This document shows positions 8,703-17,632 of a stretch of 64,000 nt of DNA, one piece after another. Source of the stretch: Marinilabiliales bacterium (lineage in GTDB: Bacteria > Bacteroidota > Bacteroidia > Bacteroidales > SZUA-534); NCBI GenBank assembly GCA_003512955.1, contig DOTG01000033.1, forward strand, positions 87,275-151,274, read 5' to 3'. Under the pieces are notes generated by a model that was given only the letters and a program-made list of their open reading frames with translations, ran no database searches and was not told the DNA's origin. Within the stretch, counting starts at the first letter, position 1. Each line of letters opens with the position of its first letter. The position numbers and the translations under genes were made by a program.

Positions 8703-8946
8703 GATTTAAAATTTTATGCGAATTGTTAATTTTTGAGTTGCCTTTTTAGCGAAGACAAATATATGAAAATGACAATTTATAACAGGGCTTTTAACCTGAT
8801 AAATCGCATGAAAAATGGACAATCTTTATAAAGTTTTCCATATGCAGTTGGGTATTTCGAATATCTTTACACCCCAGATCCTGATTTGTACAAGAATCAG
8901 AGTAAAGAAATTAATAATTGACAAAAAAACATTAAATATCAATATT

Positions 8947-9675
8947 ATGGTTGATGTATTTAAAGTATTTGAAGAGGTTGTTACTAATCGTCGTTCTATC
9001 CGGGTTTATGATCAAGAATTTTTCTACGACTCCGAAATTGTAAAAAAAAGCCTGGAATTGGCACTCTTGTCACCCAATAGCAGCAACATGCAGCTGTGGG
9101 AGTTTTATCGGATTAGGACCAAAGAGGCAAAAGAAAAAGTAGCCTATTTTTGCATGGATCAGTCCGCTGCCAAAACGGCCTCGGAGTTGGTGGTTTTTGT
9201 TGCCCGGCCCGACAAGTACAAAAAATCGATTCAATTCAACCTTGACACCATTGAAAGCCCCGAGAACTTTGAGAAAGAAAACAGTAAATCCCGTCGGCGG
9301 TTGTATTACAAAAAAGTAATGAACCTTTTTTATTCCTATGATTTTTTATTTCTCTTTTCATTGTTGAAAAAAATGTTGGTATTCTTTATCGGATTGAAAC
9401 GGCCGATTGTCCGCGAGGTAACTGTAGTGAATAAAAAGGTGACCATTCACAAAAGCGTAGCCTTAGCTGCCCAGACGTTTATGTTAGCTGTAAAAGCGCA
9501 GGGATATGATACCTGCCCCATGGAGGGATTTGATTCCAAACGGATGAAACGTTACCTGAAACTCCCGGCAAAAGCTGAAATCAACATGATCATCTCTGTG
9601 GGAAAAGGCCTTCCTGAAGGAATATTCTATATACGGAAAAGATTTCCGTATCAAGAGGTGGTTTTTGAAAAGTAG
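8947..9675 (+). CDS. Nitroreductase-family protein
   Basis: A 242-residue protein that starts MVDVFKVFEEVVTNRRSIRVYD, in which the RRSIR pattern forms the usual FMN phosphate contact, followed by LLSPNSSNMQLWEF. The C-terminal part has CPMEGFDSKRMKRYLKLP and a glycine-rich ISVGKG, also typical of the fold. Such enzymes are FMN-dependent NAD(P)H oxidoreductases acting on nitro or quinone compounds; the substrate here is unknown. A longer frame opens at 8815, but that region contains a promoter-like TATCTTTA (8862-8869) and its residues do not look like the family. The insert of about 40 residues around 115-155 (FYSYDFLFLFSLLKKML) is hydrophobic and unusual, and may associate with the membrane. 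Confidence 0.82.
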   Translation: MVDVFKVFEEVVTNRRSIRVYDQEFFYDSEIVKKSLELALLSPNSSNMQLWEFYRIRTKEAKEKVAYFCMDQSAAKTASELVVFVARPDKYKKSIQFNLDTIESPENFEKENSKSRRRLYYKKVMNLFYSYDFLFLFSLLKKMLVFFIGLKRPIVREVTVVNKKVTIHKSVALAAQTFMLAVKAQGYDTCPMEGFDSKRMKRYLKLPAKAEINMIISVGKGLPEGIFYIRKRFPYQEVVFEK

Positions 9676-9803
9676 CCGAAACCCATTGTGATGACAATGG
9701 TTTACACAAACAGGAAATAATAATTCCACGATTTTTCAGTTTATATATAGAATTTTACTCGAAAAATTCCAACAACGAACGTTTTACAATTAATAAAAAA
9801 GCC

Positions 9804-12077
9804 ATGAAAAGAGGCCATATTCTAGCAACACTGATTCTTTCGGGAATAAGTTTTACAAATTTTATCCAGGCGCAAACCCCAAAAGGGACTTGGCGCGAAC
9901 ACCTTCCTTACAATGAAGGGAAAGTCGTTGCCATTACCGATGAACGGGTGTATTGTGCCACAAACCTGTCCCTATTTTATTATGACAAAACCGATGGCTC
10001 GATTCAGAAACTTTCCAAAATTAACGGACTGAGCGATTTGGGGATTGGGTACGTAGCCTATAACGAAAAAAACAAAAAACTTTTGGTGGGTTTCAGTAAC
10101 GGGAACATCGATCTTTTTGAAGGGGACACCAAGATAAATTTTCCAGACATTAAGATGAAAAACATGGTGGCAGATAAGTCTATTTACCACATCAGCATGG
10201 TGGGTGATTTTGCTTACATCTCTTTCGGATTTGGAATTGTTGTGTTCAACCTTCAGAAAAATGAAATTTCTGACACATATATTTTGGGTGCAGGAGGTTC
10301 CTATATGAAAGTGAATGGGACGGCTATTTTTAATGACTCCATTTTTGCCTGCACCGACAAGGGATTATATAAAGCAGCCATTGGCGATCCATTTTTGAGC
10401 AATTACACCAATTGGGAAAAGGAGACAGGATTGTATAATCCCTCAGCCGCCTGTTATACACCTGTGGTTTATGGAAACCAACTGTTCGTGCTTAATAAAT
10501 TTTCAAATCCGGAATCTTCATTGGTAAACCGGAACAACGGCCAAAAATGGGACACAATTTTTACCAATTTGGACAAGGTACGTTCCTTATCGGTTTCAAA
10601 CAACAAACTGGTTGTAATAAAAATCTATCATGTACTCACTTATAACCAAGAATTAGGCTTGGAATCGAACTATAGCGCGCATTATGCCCAACACGCCTTA
10701 TACGATGAAGATGGAAAACTGTGGTTGGCCGACTCTAAAGAAGGCCTTTTGCTGAATACGCCAGAAAAATATAAAACGGTCATTCTCCCCGATGGACCGC
10801 CAACCAGCAACGTGTTCGAGATTTGTTACCAAAACAATCAAATCGCCGTACTTCCTGGTGGATATAGGCGTTCAGGAGAAGCTGCTTTTTTAAAGGCGAA
10901 TGCTTATACCTTTTCAAATGAAACGTGGAACTCATTTGATAAAGCTACTCAGGATTCTTTGGCCGGGGTCAGTGATGCCGTCTGTATGGCATCAAATAGT
11001 CAATATACCTATATCGGGACATGGGGTAATGGTTTAATTGAATTGAAGAACGGTGTTTTTTCCAAAATTTATAGGTGGGCAGACATCCCGGAATTGGGTT
11101 CCAATTTTATAAGTAGCCTGAACTTTGATTCAAAAGGTAACCTGTGGATAATTGCACGAAAAAGTCAGACCCCAATTATAGTAAAAACGGCTACAGGGGA
11201 ATGGTACAGCTATTCCTATGACGGGTCGTTAAGCAATATTCAAACCTATAAATCGATACTAACTTCGAATGGTGATTTTTGGCATGTTGGATTAAGAGGG
11301 GAAGGTGTTTTTATTTGGAACACCAACCAGACCCCAGCAACAGCTAGTGATGACAAGTACACATCCATTACCATCAAGGATAAACTTAGCACATACAGCC
11401 AAGAGGTTAATGATATTGTAGAAGATTTGGATGGGACTATTTGGCTAGGTACTGCCGATGGTGTTGTAGTTTATGATTACCCATATAATGCGCTCAGTCA
11501 AACTATTTATGCCCGGAAGCCACAATTGGTGGTTGATGGCTATTTGAAAAACCTTTTAGAAGGAGAATCGGTTACCTCTATTGCCGTGGATGGTGCAAAC
11601 CGCAAATGGATTGGTACCGATGGGGGCGGATTGTTTCTGGTTTCAGCCGATGGAACAGAGCAGATAATGGTATTGAATGTAGAGAACTCTAAATTGATTT
11701 CGGACAACATCATTTCGGTTGAAATAAATCAAAAAACCGGAGAGGTGTTTATTGGTACCGATAAAGGGGTGCAATCATACATGAGCACTGCCACAGCAAG
11801 CCAACCGGACTTTAACGCGGTACATACGTTCCCAAATCCGGTAAAGGAAGGTTACAACGGGTTTATTACCATACGGGGGCTTATGTCGGATACTGAAGTG
11901 AAAATTACCGATTTATCGGGACATTTGGTTTTTGAAACCATGAGCAATGGGGGTGATGCCATTTGGAATGGAAAAAACCTTAACGGAGAGAATGTCGAGA
12001 CAGGAATTTATCTTGTTTTTTGTGTCACTCCATTAGGATCAGAAACACAAGCAACAAAGATTTTAATTGTGCGGTAA
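9804..12077 (+). CDS. porZ: PorZ-like type IX secretion system protein
   Basis: The 757-residue protein has a signal peptide ending IQAQ. Its N-terminal domain begins GTWREHLPYNEGKVVAITD and is followed by repeated short beta-propeller units (for example LWLADSKEGLLL, IWLGTADGVVVYD and KWIGTDGGGLFLVS). The last 80 or so residues form a sorting domain starting FPNPVKEGYNGFITI and ending ATKILIVR. Two propellers plus a sorting domain at about this size is the layout of PorZ, a cell-surface component of the attachment complex that links cargo to anionic LPS in Porphyromonas. The next gene, recO, begins one base after the stop. Assignment rests on architecture and neighbourhood. Confidence 0.82.
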   Translation: MKRGHILATLILSGISFTNFIQAQTPKGTWREHLPYNEGKVVAITDERVYCATNLSLFYYDKTDGSIQKLSKINGLSDLGIGYVAYNEKNKKLLVGFSNGNIDLFEGDTKINFPDIKMKNMVADKSIYHISMVGDFAYISFGFGIVVFNLQKNEISDTYILGAGGSYMKVNGTAIFNDSIFACTDKGLYKAAIGDPFLSNYTNWEKETGLYNPSAACYTPVVYGNQLFVLNKFSNPESSLVNRNNGQKWDTIFTNLDKVRSLSVSNNKLVVIKIYHVLTYNQELGLESNYSAHYAQHALYDEDGKLWLADSKEGLLLNTPEKYKTVILPDGPPTSNVFEICYQNNQIAVLPGGYRRSGEAAFLKANAYTFSNETWNSFDKATQDSLAGVSDAVCMASNSQYTYIGTWGNGLIELKNGVFSKIYRWADIPELGSNFISSLNFDSKGNLWIIARKSQTPIIVKTATGEWYSYSYDGSLSNIQTYKSILTSNGDFWHVGLRGEGVFIWNTNQTPATASDDKYTSITIKDKLSTYSQEVNDIVEDLDGTIWLGTADGVVVYDYPYNALSQTIYARKPQLVVDGYLKNLLEGESVTSIAVDGANRKWIGTDGGGLFLVSADGTEQIMVLNVENSKLISDNIISVEINQKTGEVFIGTDKGVQSYMSTATASQPDFNAVHTFPNPVKEGYNGFITIRGLMSDTEVKITDLSGHLVFETMSNGGDAIWNGKNLNGENVETGIYLVFCVTPLGSETQATKILIVR

Positions 12078-12078
12078 C

Positions 12079-12795
12079 ATGTTGACTCATACTGAGGCTA
12101 TTGTTTTAAATTACACCAAATATTCCGATAGTTCCCTTATTGCCCATACTCTTACAAGCCATTATGGAAGGCAATCGTTGATGGTACATGGAATCGGGAA
12201 ATCAAAACAAAACCGGCTGGGGTTTTTTCAACCTCTTTTTTTGCTTGATATTCACTTGTATTTCAAACCGGGACAGATTCAAAAAATTAAGGAATTTAAA
12301 TTGCTTATCCCACTTCAGGAACTTAGCCAGAATGTTTATAAAAACACGATAGCCCTGTTTCTTTCTGAAGTTTTATATCGTTGTGTAAAAGAGGAGTTTG
12401 CCGATGAACAGCTTTTTGGTTTTGTAAAAACATCCATCTTAATTCTTGACGAAATAAAATCCGGAATCCCATTGTTCCACATTGCCTTTATGGTAAAATT
12501 GGCCCGCCGCCTGGGATTTATGACCGATGAAAAGATTCAAAAAGACTATTTCGATTTTAAAGAGGGACACGAAATAGATTTTAAACCGCCCCATGATTTT
12601 TATATTGGCAAAGAAGGTCACAATATTCTTATCGAATTATTGCATCAACCCTATACCGAGTTGGAAAATTTATCAGTAACTTTAATACAGCGAAATTACC
12701 TGCTTGATGCGGTTGTATTGCTTTACGAACACCAAATATTAAATTTTAAAGCAATCAAATCATACCCGGTGTTGAAAGAGGTTTTTTCGCAATAG
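12079..12795 (+). CDS. recO: DNA repair protein RecO
   Basis: A 238-residue RecO. The N-terminal OB-fold is seen in MLTHTEAIVLNYTKYSDSS and GRQSLMVHGIGKSK; a helical C-terminal domain follows. RecO works with RecF and RecR to load RecA on gapped DNA and anneals SSB-coated strands. The ATG at 12079 sits one base after the porZ stop; the alternative TTG at 12067 overlaps porZ and adds non-homologous residues. The zinc-binding cysteines found in some RecO proteins are absent, as is common in Bacteroidetes. Confidence 0.92.
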   Translation: MLTHTEAIVLNYTKYSDSSLIAHTLTSHYGRQSLMVHGIGKSKQNRLGFFQPLFLLDIHLYFKPGQIQKIKEFKLLIPLQELSQNVYKNTIALFLSEVLYRCVKEEFADEQLFGFVKTSILILDEIKSGIPLFHIAFMVKLARRLGFMTDEKIQKDYFDFKEGHEIDFKPPHDFYIGKEGHNILIELLHQPYTELENLSVTLIQRNYLLDAVVLLYEHQILNFKAIKSYPVLKEVFSQ

Positions 12796-12825
12796 TCACG
12801 TAGTTAACCCATTTTTTCAATTTTC

Positions 12826-13977
12826 ATGAGCAAGAAAAACATATTCTCAAAAATCCCCAACCAGGGAAAGACCATCTTTGCCATCATGTCGGAGCTGGCC
12901 CAGCAACATCAAGCCATCGATCTTTCAAGGGGATTCCCCGATTTTAACACGCACCAGGAACTTATGGATTTGTATTGTTCTTTTATTCAAAAAGGATACA
13001 ACCAATACGCTCCCGTAGATGGACTCATGTCGTTACGGGAACGCATTGCCGAGATGACCCAAAGTCTGTACCAGGCGGAGTACCTTCCCGATTCTGAAAT
13101 AACCATTACCGGCGGGGCTACTGAAGCATTGTTTACAGCCATAACCGCTTTTGTGCGCGAAGGAGACGAAGTTCTGATTTTTGAGCCGGCTTACGATAGT
13201 TATTCGCCCGCCGTAAAATTAAATGGCGGTATCCCGGCGTTTATTGAAATGCCCCGTCCGAACTATTCTTTCGACTGGGAAAGCCTTCAAAGAGCAATTA
13301 CCGGAAACACCCGGATGATTATTTTAAACAACCCCCACAATCCCACTGGGGCAGTGATGTCGGCTTGGGATGTGGAAAAACTAAGTAAAATTGTAAAAGG
13401 CACCAACATTCTGCTGTTAAGCGACGAAGTGTATGAACACGTAGTGTTTGATGGAGCCTCGCACGAAAGCCTGGCGCTTTATCCCAAGCTAAAAGATAGG
13501 ACGGTTATTGTAAATTCTTTTGGGAAAACATTTCATGTTACCGGGTGGCGGATTGGTTATGTGCTGGCTCCAAAAGAACTAATGAACGAATTCCGGAAAA
13601 TCCATCAGTTTTTAATGTACACCGTCAATACCCCGGTTCAATATGCATTTGAAGAGTTCCTGAAAACACCACACCCGTTCCAGCAAATTAAAGAAATGTA
13701 CCAGCGTAAGAGGGATATTTTGGTCAAGGGCCTGGAGGGGACAAAGTTTAAGGTTTCGCCATCAAAAGGCACCTATTTTCAGTGTGTTGATTATGCGGCA
13801 ATCTCTGATGAAAAGGATTTTGAATTTGCCAGCAGGCTAATCCGTGAAAATAATGTGGCTTCAATTCCAACATCTTATTTTTACAAAGCGAAAAACGACA
13901 ATAAAGTGATACGTTTCTGCTTTGCCAAGCAAGACGAAACTCTTTACAAAGCTCTTGAGCAGCTTTCAAAAATTTAA
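12826..13977 (+). CDS. PLP-dependent aminotransferase, methionine-aminotransferase-like (fold type I)
   Basis: The 383-residue enzyme shows DLSRGFPDFNTHQEL, QYAPVDGLMSLRERIA, ITGGATEAL (cofactor phosphate), NNPHNPTGAV, LLSDEVYEHVVFDG (the Asp-x-x-Tyr contacts PLP) and the Schiff-base lysine in NSFGKTFHVTGWRIGY. This set is closest to the YbdL/kynurenine-aminotransferase-like branch, which prefers methionine and aromatic amino acids with 2-oxo acids. It acts in the cytoplasm and may belong to methionine salvage. It lies 30 nt after recO on the same strand and could be cotranscribed. Family is sure; the exact substrate is not. Confidence 0.88.
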   Translation: MSKKNIFSKIPNQGKTIFAIMSELAQQHQAIDLSRGFPDFNTHQELMDLYCSFIQKGYNQYAPVDGLMSLRERIAEMTQSLYQAEYLPDSEITITGGATEALFTAITAFVREGDEVLIFEPAYDSYSPAVKLNGGIPAFIEMPRPNYSFDWESLQRAITGNTRMIILNNPHNPTGAVMSAWDVEKLSKIVKGTNILLLSDEVYEHVVFDGASHESLALYPKLKDRTVIVNSFGKTFHVTGWRIGYVLAPKELMNEFRKIHQFLMYTVNTPVQYAFEEFLKTPHPFQQIKEMYQRKRDILVKGLEGTKFKVSPSKGTYFQCVDYAAISDEKDFEFASRLIRENNVASIPTSYFYKAKNDNKVIRFCFAKQDETLYKALEQLSKI

Positions 13978-14299
13978 AATCCCGGTGTTTATTGATTAAT
14001 TTTTACTGCAACCGGCAAAAATAGGATAGGATAATTGTGTATTTACACAATACTATGGGGATAAGATTATATGCTATTTCTTTTTTCAAATTGCTTACAG
14101 AAATTACCAGCACAACAAAAAATTCAACTATTTTTAATCCTAAATTCTCGATTGTAGAAATTTTGTTTTTATGTTTTACACTTTAAAGTTACCATAGTTA
14201 AAATACAATTTTAACTAACACGATATAAGTTACAAACAGACACCTGCTTAAACAAAAACAACGTTAATTTAACACGGAACTACTTAAATAAATCTTTTC
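13978..14299. other. 322-nt intergenic region with an 18-bp palindrome
   Basis: AT-rich and without coding signal. It contains ATTGTGTA-TT-TACACAAT (14034-14051), two 8-nt perfect arms around 2 nt, a shape typical of a dimeric-regulator operator. Nothing else recognisable was found. Confidence 0.5.
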
Positions 14300-15109
14300 A
14301 TGAAAAACCTTCTCTTTGTTTTAAATATTTTTATTTGGATTGCTATTAACCCCTCTTTGGCACAAGATGCAGATAGTAACGAAAAATTATCGGAAAGCGA
14401 ACATTTGGTGATGGCAACCGACTGGTTTCAAAAATCGGCCGAAATGCGGGCTTGTTATTATCAGGCTTACCAATTAGCTAAATGGAGACTGGATCAGAAA
14501 TTAGCCTCCCGACAAAATCAGAAACCCGCTGCTATTGTATTCGATATTGATGAAACAGTTCTCGATAATAGCGCTTATGAGGTTCATTTAATTCAAACCG
14601 GGCAACTTTATACCTCCGAAGGCTGGAAACAGTGGACTGACAGGGTGGATGCCAGAGCCTTACCGGGCGCACTGGAATTTACAAAATATGCAAAAAGTAA
14701 AGGGGTAGAAGTGATTTACATTTCTAACAGGAAAGCAGATGAACGGGAACCGACATTGAAAAACTTGAAAAAAGAGGGATTTCCAAATGCCGACTCCGTT
14801 TTTTTGTTTTTGAGGGAAATAAACCAGAATAATGATAAAACCATGCGCCGGATTACAGTCATCGAAACATACGATGTGCTTTTATATGTGGGCGATAATT
14901 TAACCGATTTTAGCCAAATCTTTGCGGAGCGGGGAGCCGACTTGGGGTTTCAGGTGGTGGATTCGTTACGGGATTTGTTTGGCGATAATTACATCATTCT
15001 GCCCAACCCAACTTACGGAGAATGGGAGGGCGCCATCTATGGGAACAACTATAAACAAACCCCGGAAAAAAAGAGAGCTTTGCGGAAAAGGGTTTTAAAA
15101 GGGTATTGA
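14300..15109 (+). CDS. HAD-type acid phosphatase / 5'-nucleotidase, lipoprotein e(P4) family
   Basis: The 269-residue protein has a signal peptide ending SLAQ, so it is periplasmic; there is no lipobox cysteine, unlike Haemophilus P4. The HAD catalytic motif is AIVFDIDETVLDNSAYE (nucleophile Asp and general acid Asp), followed by the substrate segment WKQWTDRVDARALPGA, motif II in VIYISNRKADERE and the acidic motif III LYVGDNLTDFSQIF. The family dephosphorylates nucleoside monophosphates and other phosphomonoesters, and in Haemophilus supports NAD scavenging. It is a single gene without clear operon partners. Confidence 0.88.
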   Translation: MKNLLFVLNIFIWIAINPSLAQDADSNEKLSESEHLVMATDWFQKSAEMRACYYQAYQLAKWRLDQKLASRQNQKPAAIVFDIDETVLDNSAYEVHLIQTGQLYTSEGWKQWTDRVDARALPGALEFTKYAKSKGVEVIYISNRKADEREPTLKNLKKEGFPNADSVFLFLREINQNNDKTMRRITVIETYDVLLYVGDNLTDFSQIFAERGADLGFQVVDSLRDLFGDNYIILPNPTYGEWEGAIYGNNYKQTPEKKRALRKRVLKGY

Positions 15110-15165
15110 TAGTTTTTTGGGAGTGGGCGTGTATTTTATTTATCAAAAACAATTATAGCTGAAGG

Positions 15166-15966
15166 ATGGAGATGAAAGGAAATTTGCTGAAAATGGATAC
15201 GGTTCTCGATAATCCGGTTCATTATCAGTTGAATCTTGGAGGAGACTTTTTAAATATAAATACCTGGTTAGGCAAAAAAATCACTTACCACTTTATAGGC
15301 GAAATTTACTGCATTCATTGTGGACGAAAGACCAACAAGTCCTTTTCGCAGGGATATTGTTATCCTTGTTTTATTAGTTTACCCGAAACAGATGAAAGTG
15401 TAGTCCGCCCCGAACTCAACAGGGCGCATGAAGGAATTTCCCGGAACATGGAATGGTCGCGAAAACACGATTTAATCGATCACTTTGTCTATCTTTCTTT
15501 TACCAGCGAGTTAAAAGTAGGGGTAACCCGGCATTTAAATATTCCCACCAGGTGGATCGATCAAGGGGCAGAATATGCAATCAAATTGGCCAAAACACCA
15601 TACCGGCAGCTGGCGGGTTTGATTGAGGTTTCGTTAAAACCATATCTCAGCGACAAAACAAATTGGCGAAAAATGCTCAGTAGCAGTGTAATGGAAATTC
15701 CAGATATGGTTCAATTCAAAAAGCATTTTGAGGCGTTGGTTCCCGGACCCTACCAGAAATTCATTGTTGATGATAATGAAGTGACAAACATTTCTTATCC
15801 TGTTCAAAAATACCCTTTGAAAGTGGCGGGTTTAAACCTTGATAAGGAACCTGATTTTTCCGGAATCTTGTCAGGAATCAAAGGACAGTATCTTTTATTT
15901 GAGGATGGAAATGTACTCAATGTTCGGAAATTTGCTGGATACCAGGTGATTCTACAGGTTGAATGA
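15166..15966 (+). CDS. DUF2797 family protein
   Basis: A 266-residue cytoplasmic protein with a zinc-ribbon-like pair, CIHCGRKT and GYCYPCF (about residues 46-67). A conserved block near residue 110 follows: VYLSFTSELKVGVTRHLN, then PTRWIDQGAEYAIKLAKTPYRQLAGLIE. This block recalls the GIY-YIG nuclease core (Y-x-G-x-T-x..RW..QGA), so a nucleic-acid role is possible, but no function is established. The start at 15166 has several later Met alternatives (for example MDTVLDNPVHY). A hairpin terminator follows. Confidence 0.75.
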   Translation: MEMKGNLLKMDTVLDNPVHYQLNLGGDFLNINTWLGKKITYHFIGEIYCIHCGRKTNKSFSQGYCYPCFISLPETDESVVRPELNRAHEGISRNMEWSRKHDLIDHFVYLSFTSELKVGVTRHLNIPTRWIDQGAEYAIKLAKTPYRQLAGLIEVSLKPYLSDKTNWRKMLSSSVMEIPDMVQFKKHFEALVPGPYQKFIVDDNEVTNISYPVQKYPLKVAGLNLDKEPDFSGILSGIKGQYLLFEDGNVLNVRKFAGYQVILQVE

Positions 15967-16001
15967 CTTTCATGGGAAATTAAAAAGCTTTAAAAACAAA
16001 A

Positions 16002-16030
16002 AGCAGGCCGGGGAGACCTGCTCTTTATTT
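16002..16030. terminator. Bidirectional terminator-like hairpin
   Basis: AGCAGG and CCTGCT pair around a 9-nt loop. On the plus strand CTTTATTTT follows, and on the minus strand TTTTTGTTTTT follows, so it can end DUF2797 and also the former minus-strand gene whose relic lies at 16076-16273. Confidence 0.65.
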
Positions 16031-16075
16031 TGCGGAATGATTTCTTATGAACAACAAACCTTATTAATTACTTTA

Positions 16076-16273
16076 TTAAATGAGCCGCGTTTTGAGGGGA
16101 AAATCCCAAAAGAGACGGTTCTGTTCAAATAAAGCAGTTGCGACCAATTGGTCAAAATCATCATTCCGCCATACCGTAATTCCATCTGTATTAATAAAAT
16201 CAACAACTGAGGATGTTGTTGTATTGAACTCATAAACCAACCAAAATTTACCATTATTAGGATTTGGAATCAC
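16076..16273 (-). pseudogene. Relic of a type IX secretion C-terminal sorting domain
   Basis: The minus-strand frame begins with PNPNNGKFWLVYEFNTTTSS and continues VVDFINTDGITVWR. This is the characteristic PNPxxGxF opening of a type A sorting domain, followed by its next two strands, after which the similarity fades before the stop. A stop codon lies about 10 codons before the motif and no secreted-protein body precedes it. It looks like the last remnant of a deleted secreted protein that still owns the terminator downstream. The rest of 15967-16561 is AT-rich and holds nothing recognisable. Confidence 0.55.
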
Positions 16274-16561
16274 GGTAATACTTTTTATATGTTTACAAAT
16301 ATACGTTAAAATTTAATCTCCATCTAATAACAGATACCTTTTTGAAATGTTTAAGATGTTTTAGTCTTAATTTCAAAAAAGTATAAATTTTTATGAAGAA
16401 TTGTTTTTTTTCTCTCTTTAACTTGTAGAAACAGACAAAACCAGAACAGATTTCCTTTTCTTTGTTTTTTTTTGAAACTGTTTTTAAATTCGTAATAATA
16501 ATAAAATTAAAATGCAGAAAGCAATGACCTGCAAAAAAGATAGACACTAAAAAACCACAGA

Positions 16562-17572
16562 ATGAAAAGAATAGGCATTTACATCATAGCAACAGTAATG
16601 GTAGGTTTGGGATGCAGCCGCGATAAGTTAAAAAGGGACTTGCTTCCGGGTGTTTCTGGTTCGGCGGGAGAGGTGGTTATTGTAATGGAGCCCTCCGTGT
16701 GGAGTTCTGAGACAGGGAAGAATTTCCGTGCCTTGTTAACCGAGGAAACTCCGGGTCTTCCTCAGAGTGAACCCTTACTGAATCCGGTAAGTATTTCGAT
16801 GAAGGCCTTTACTGAGCTGTTCAAAATTCACCGGAACCTTATTATTGCACAAATTTCACCGTCCATTGAAAAGAGAGGAATCCAGGTGGAATATAACAAA
16901 TGGGCCAAACCCCAGCTTGTGATTACCATGTTGGCTCCCAACCGTCAAAGTTTCGATTCTCTTTTTATGGAGAATGAACAGAAAATATTGGGTCTTTTAC
17001 TTAAAGCCGAACGGGATAGGTTGATTCAGAATTATGAAAATTATCCGGAACTCACGTTAATCCGCCGGATTGAAAAAAATGCCGGACTGAAGTTGACCAT
17101 TCCAAAAGGGTATTCTTACGATATGGACACAATCAACTTCCACTGGATTGCCTTAGAGACGCCGGATATTAGCCAGGGGCTTTTTATTTATTATTACGAT
17201 TATACCGACTCCTCAACCTTTACGGCCAATTATTTGATTGAAAAACGGAACGAATTTCTTAAAAAGTTTGTTAGTTCCCAAGCCCCGGGTTCGTATATGA
17301 CCACCGAACTTCAGGTTTTTCCGGTATTCCGATCTTTTGAGTTGAATGGAAAATATACCGCCGAATTACGTGGATTATGGAAGATGGAGAATGATTTTAT
17401 GGGCGGCCCATTTGTCAGCATTAGTCAATTGGACCCATACCGAAACCGGGTGGTAACCGTAGAAGGTTTTGTATATGCACCCAAGTTTAACAAGCGCAAT
17501 TACATACGGCAGTTGGAGGCCATTCTTTATAGTCTTCAGATTGTTGATCCAAAACAGGCCGATAAAAAATAG
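16562..17572 (+). CDS. DUF4837 family lipoprotein
   Basis: The 336-residue protein has a lipoprotein signal peptide with lipobox ATVMVGLGCSRD (Cys at residue 18), so it should be anchored to a membrane in the periplasm or carried to the outer membrane. The mature part begins LLPGVSGSAGEVVIVME, the signature of the Bacteroidetes-specific DUF4837, and contains LTIPKGYSYDMDTINFHWI and a conserved GLWKMENDFMGGPF. No activity is known. It converges on rdgB across a shared terminator. Confidence 0.85.
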   Translation: MKRIGIYIIATVMVGLGCSRDKLKRDLLPGVSGSAGEVVIVMEPSVWSSETGKNFRALLTEETPGLPQSEPLLNPVSISMKAFTELFKIHRNLIIAQISPSIEKRGIQVEYNKWAKPQLVITMLAPNRQSFDSLFMENEQKILGLLLKAERDRLIQNYENYPELTLIRRIEKNAGLKLTIPKGYSYDMDTINFHWIALETPDISQGLFIYYYDYTDSSTFTANYLIEKRNEFLKKFVSSQAPGSYMTTELQVFPVFRSFELNGKYTAELRGLWKMENDFMGGPFVSISQLDPYRNRVVTVEGFVYAPKFNKRNYIRQLEAILYSLQIVDPKQADKK

Positions 17573-17588
17573 CTTTTCGTTTAATAAC

Positions 17589-17628
17589 AAAAAAAGGCAA
17601 TTCAAAATAATAGTGAGTTGCCTTTTTT
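17589..17628. terminator. Bidirectional terminator between DUF4837 and rdgB
   Basis: AAAAAGGCAA and TTGCCTTTTT form a 10-bp stem around a 17-nt loop, with a T tract on both strands. It ends both converging genes. Confidence 0.8.
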
Positions 17629-17632
17629 GTTG

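Noticed and set aside
8815..8946. 44-residue N-terminal extension of the nitroreductase
   Set aside because: The region holds a promoter-like element and the residues are not homologous to the family start MVDVFKVFEEVVTNRRS.
13748..13969. Minus-strand frame inside the aminotransferase gene
   Set aside because: Shadow of a well-supported gene, with low-complexity composition.
16293..16547. 84-codon minus-strand frame, Lys/Phe-rich
   Set aside because: Product of AT-rich DNA; no signal, promoter or family features.
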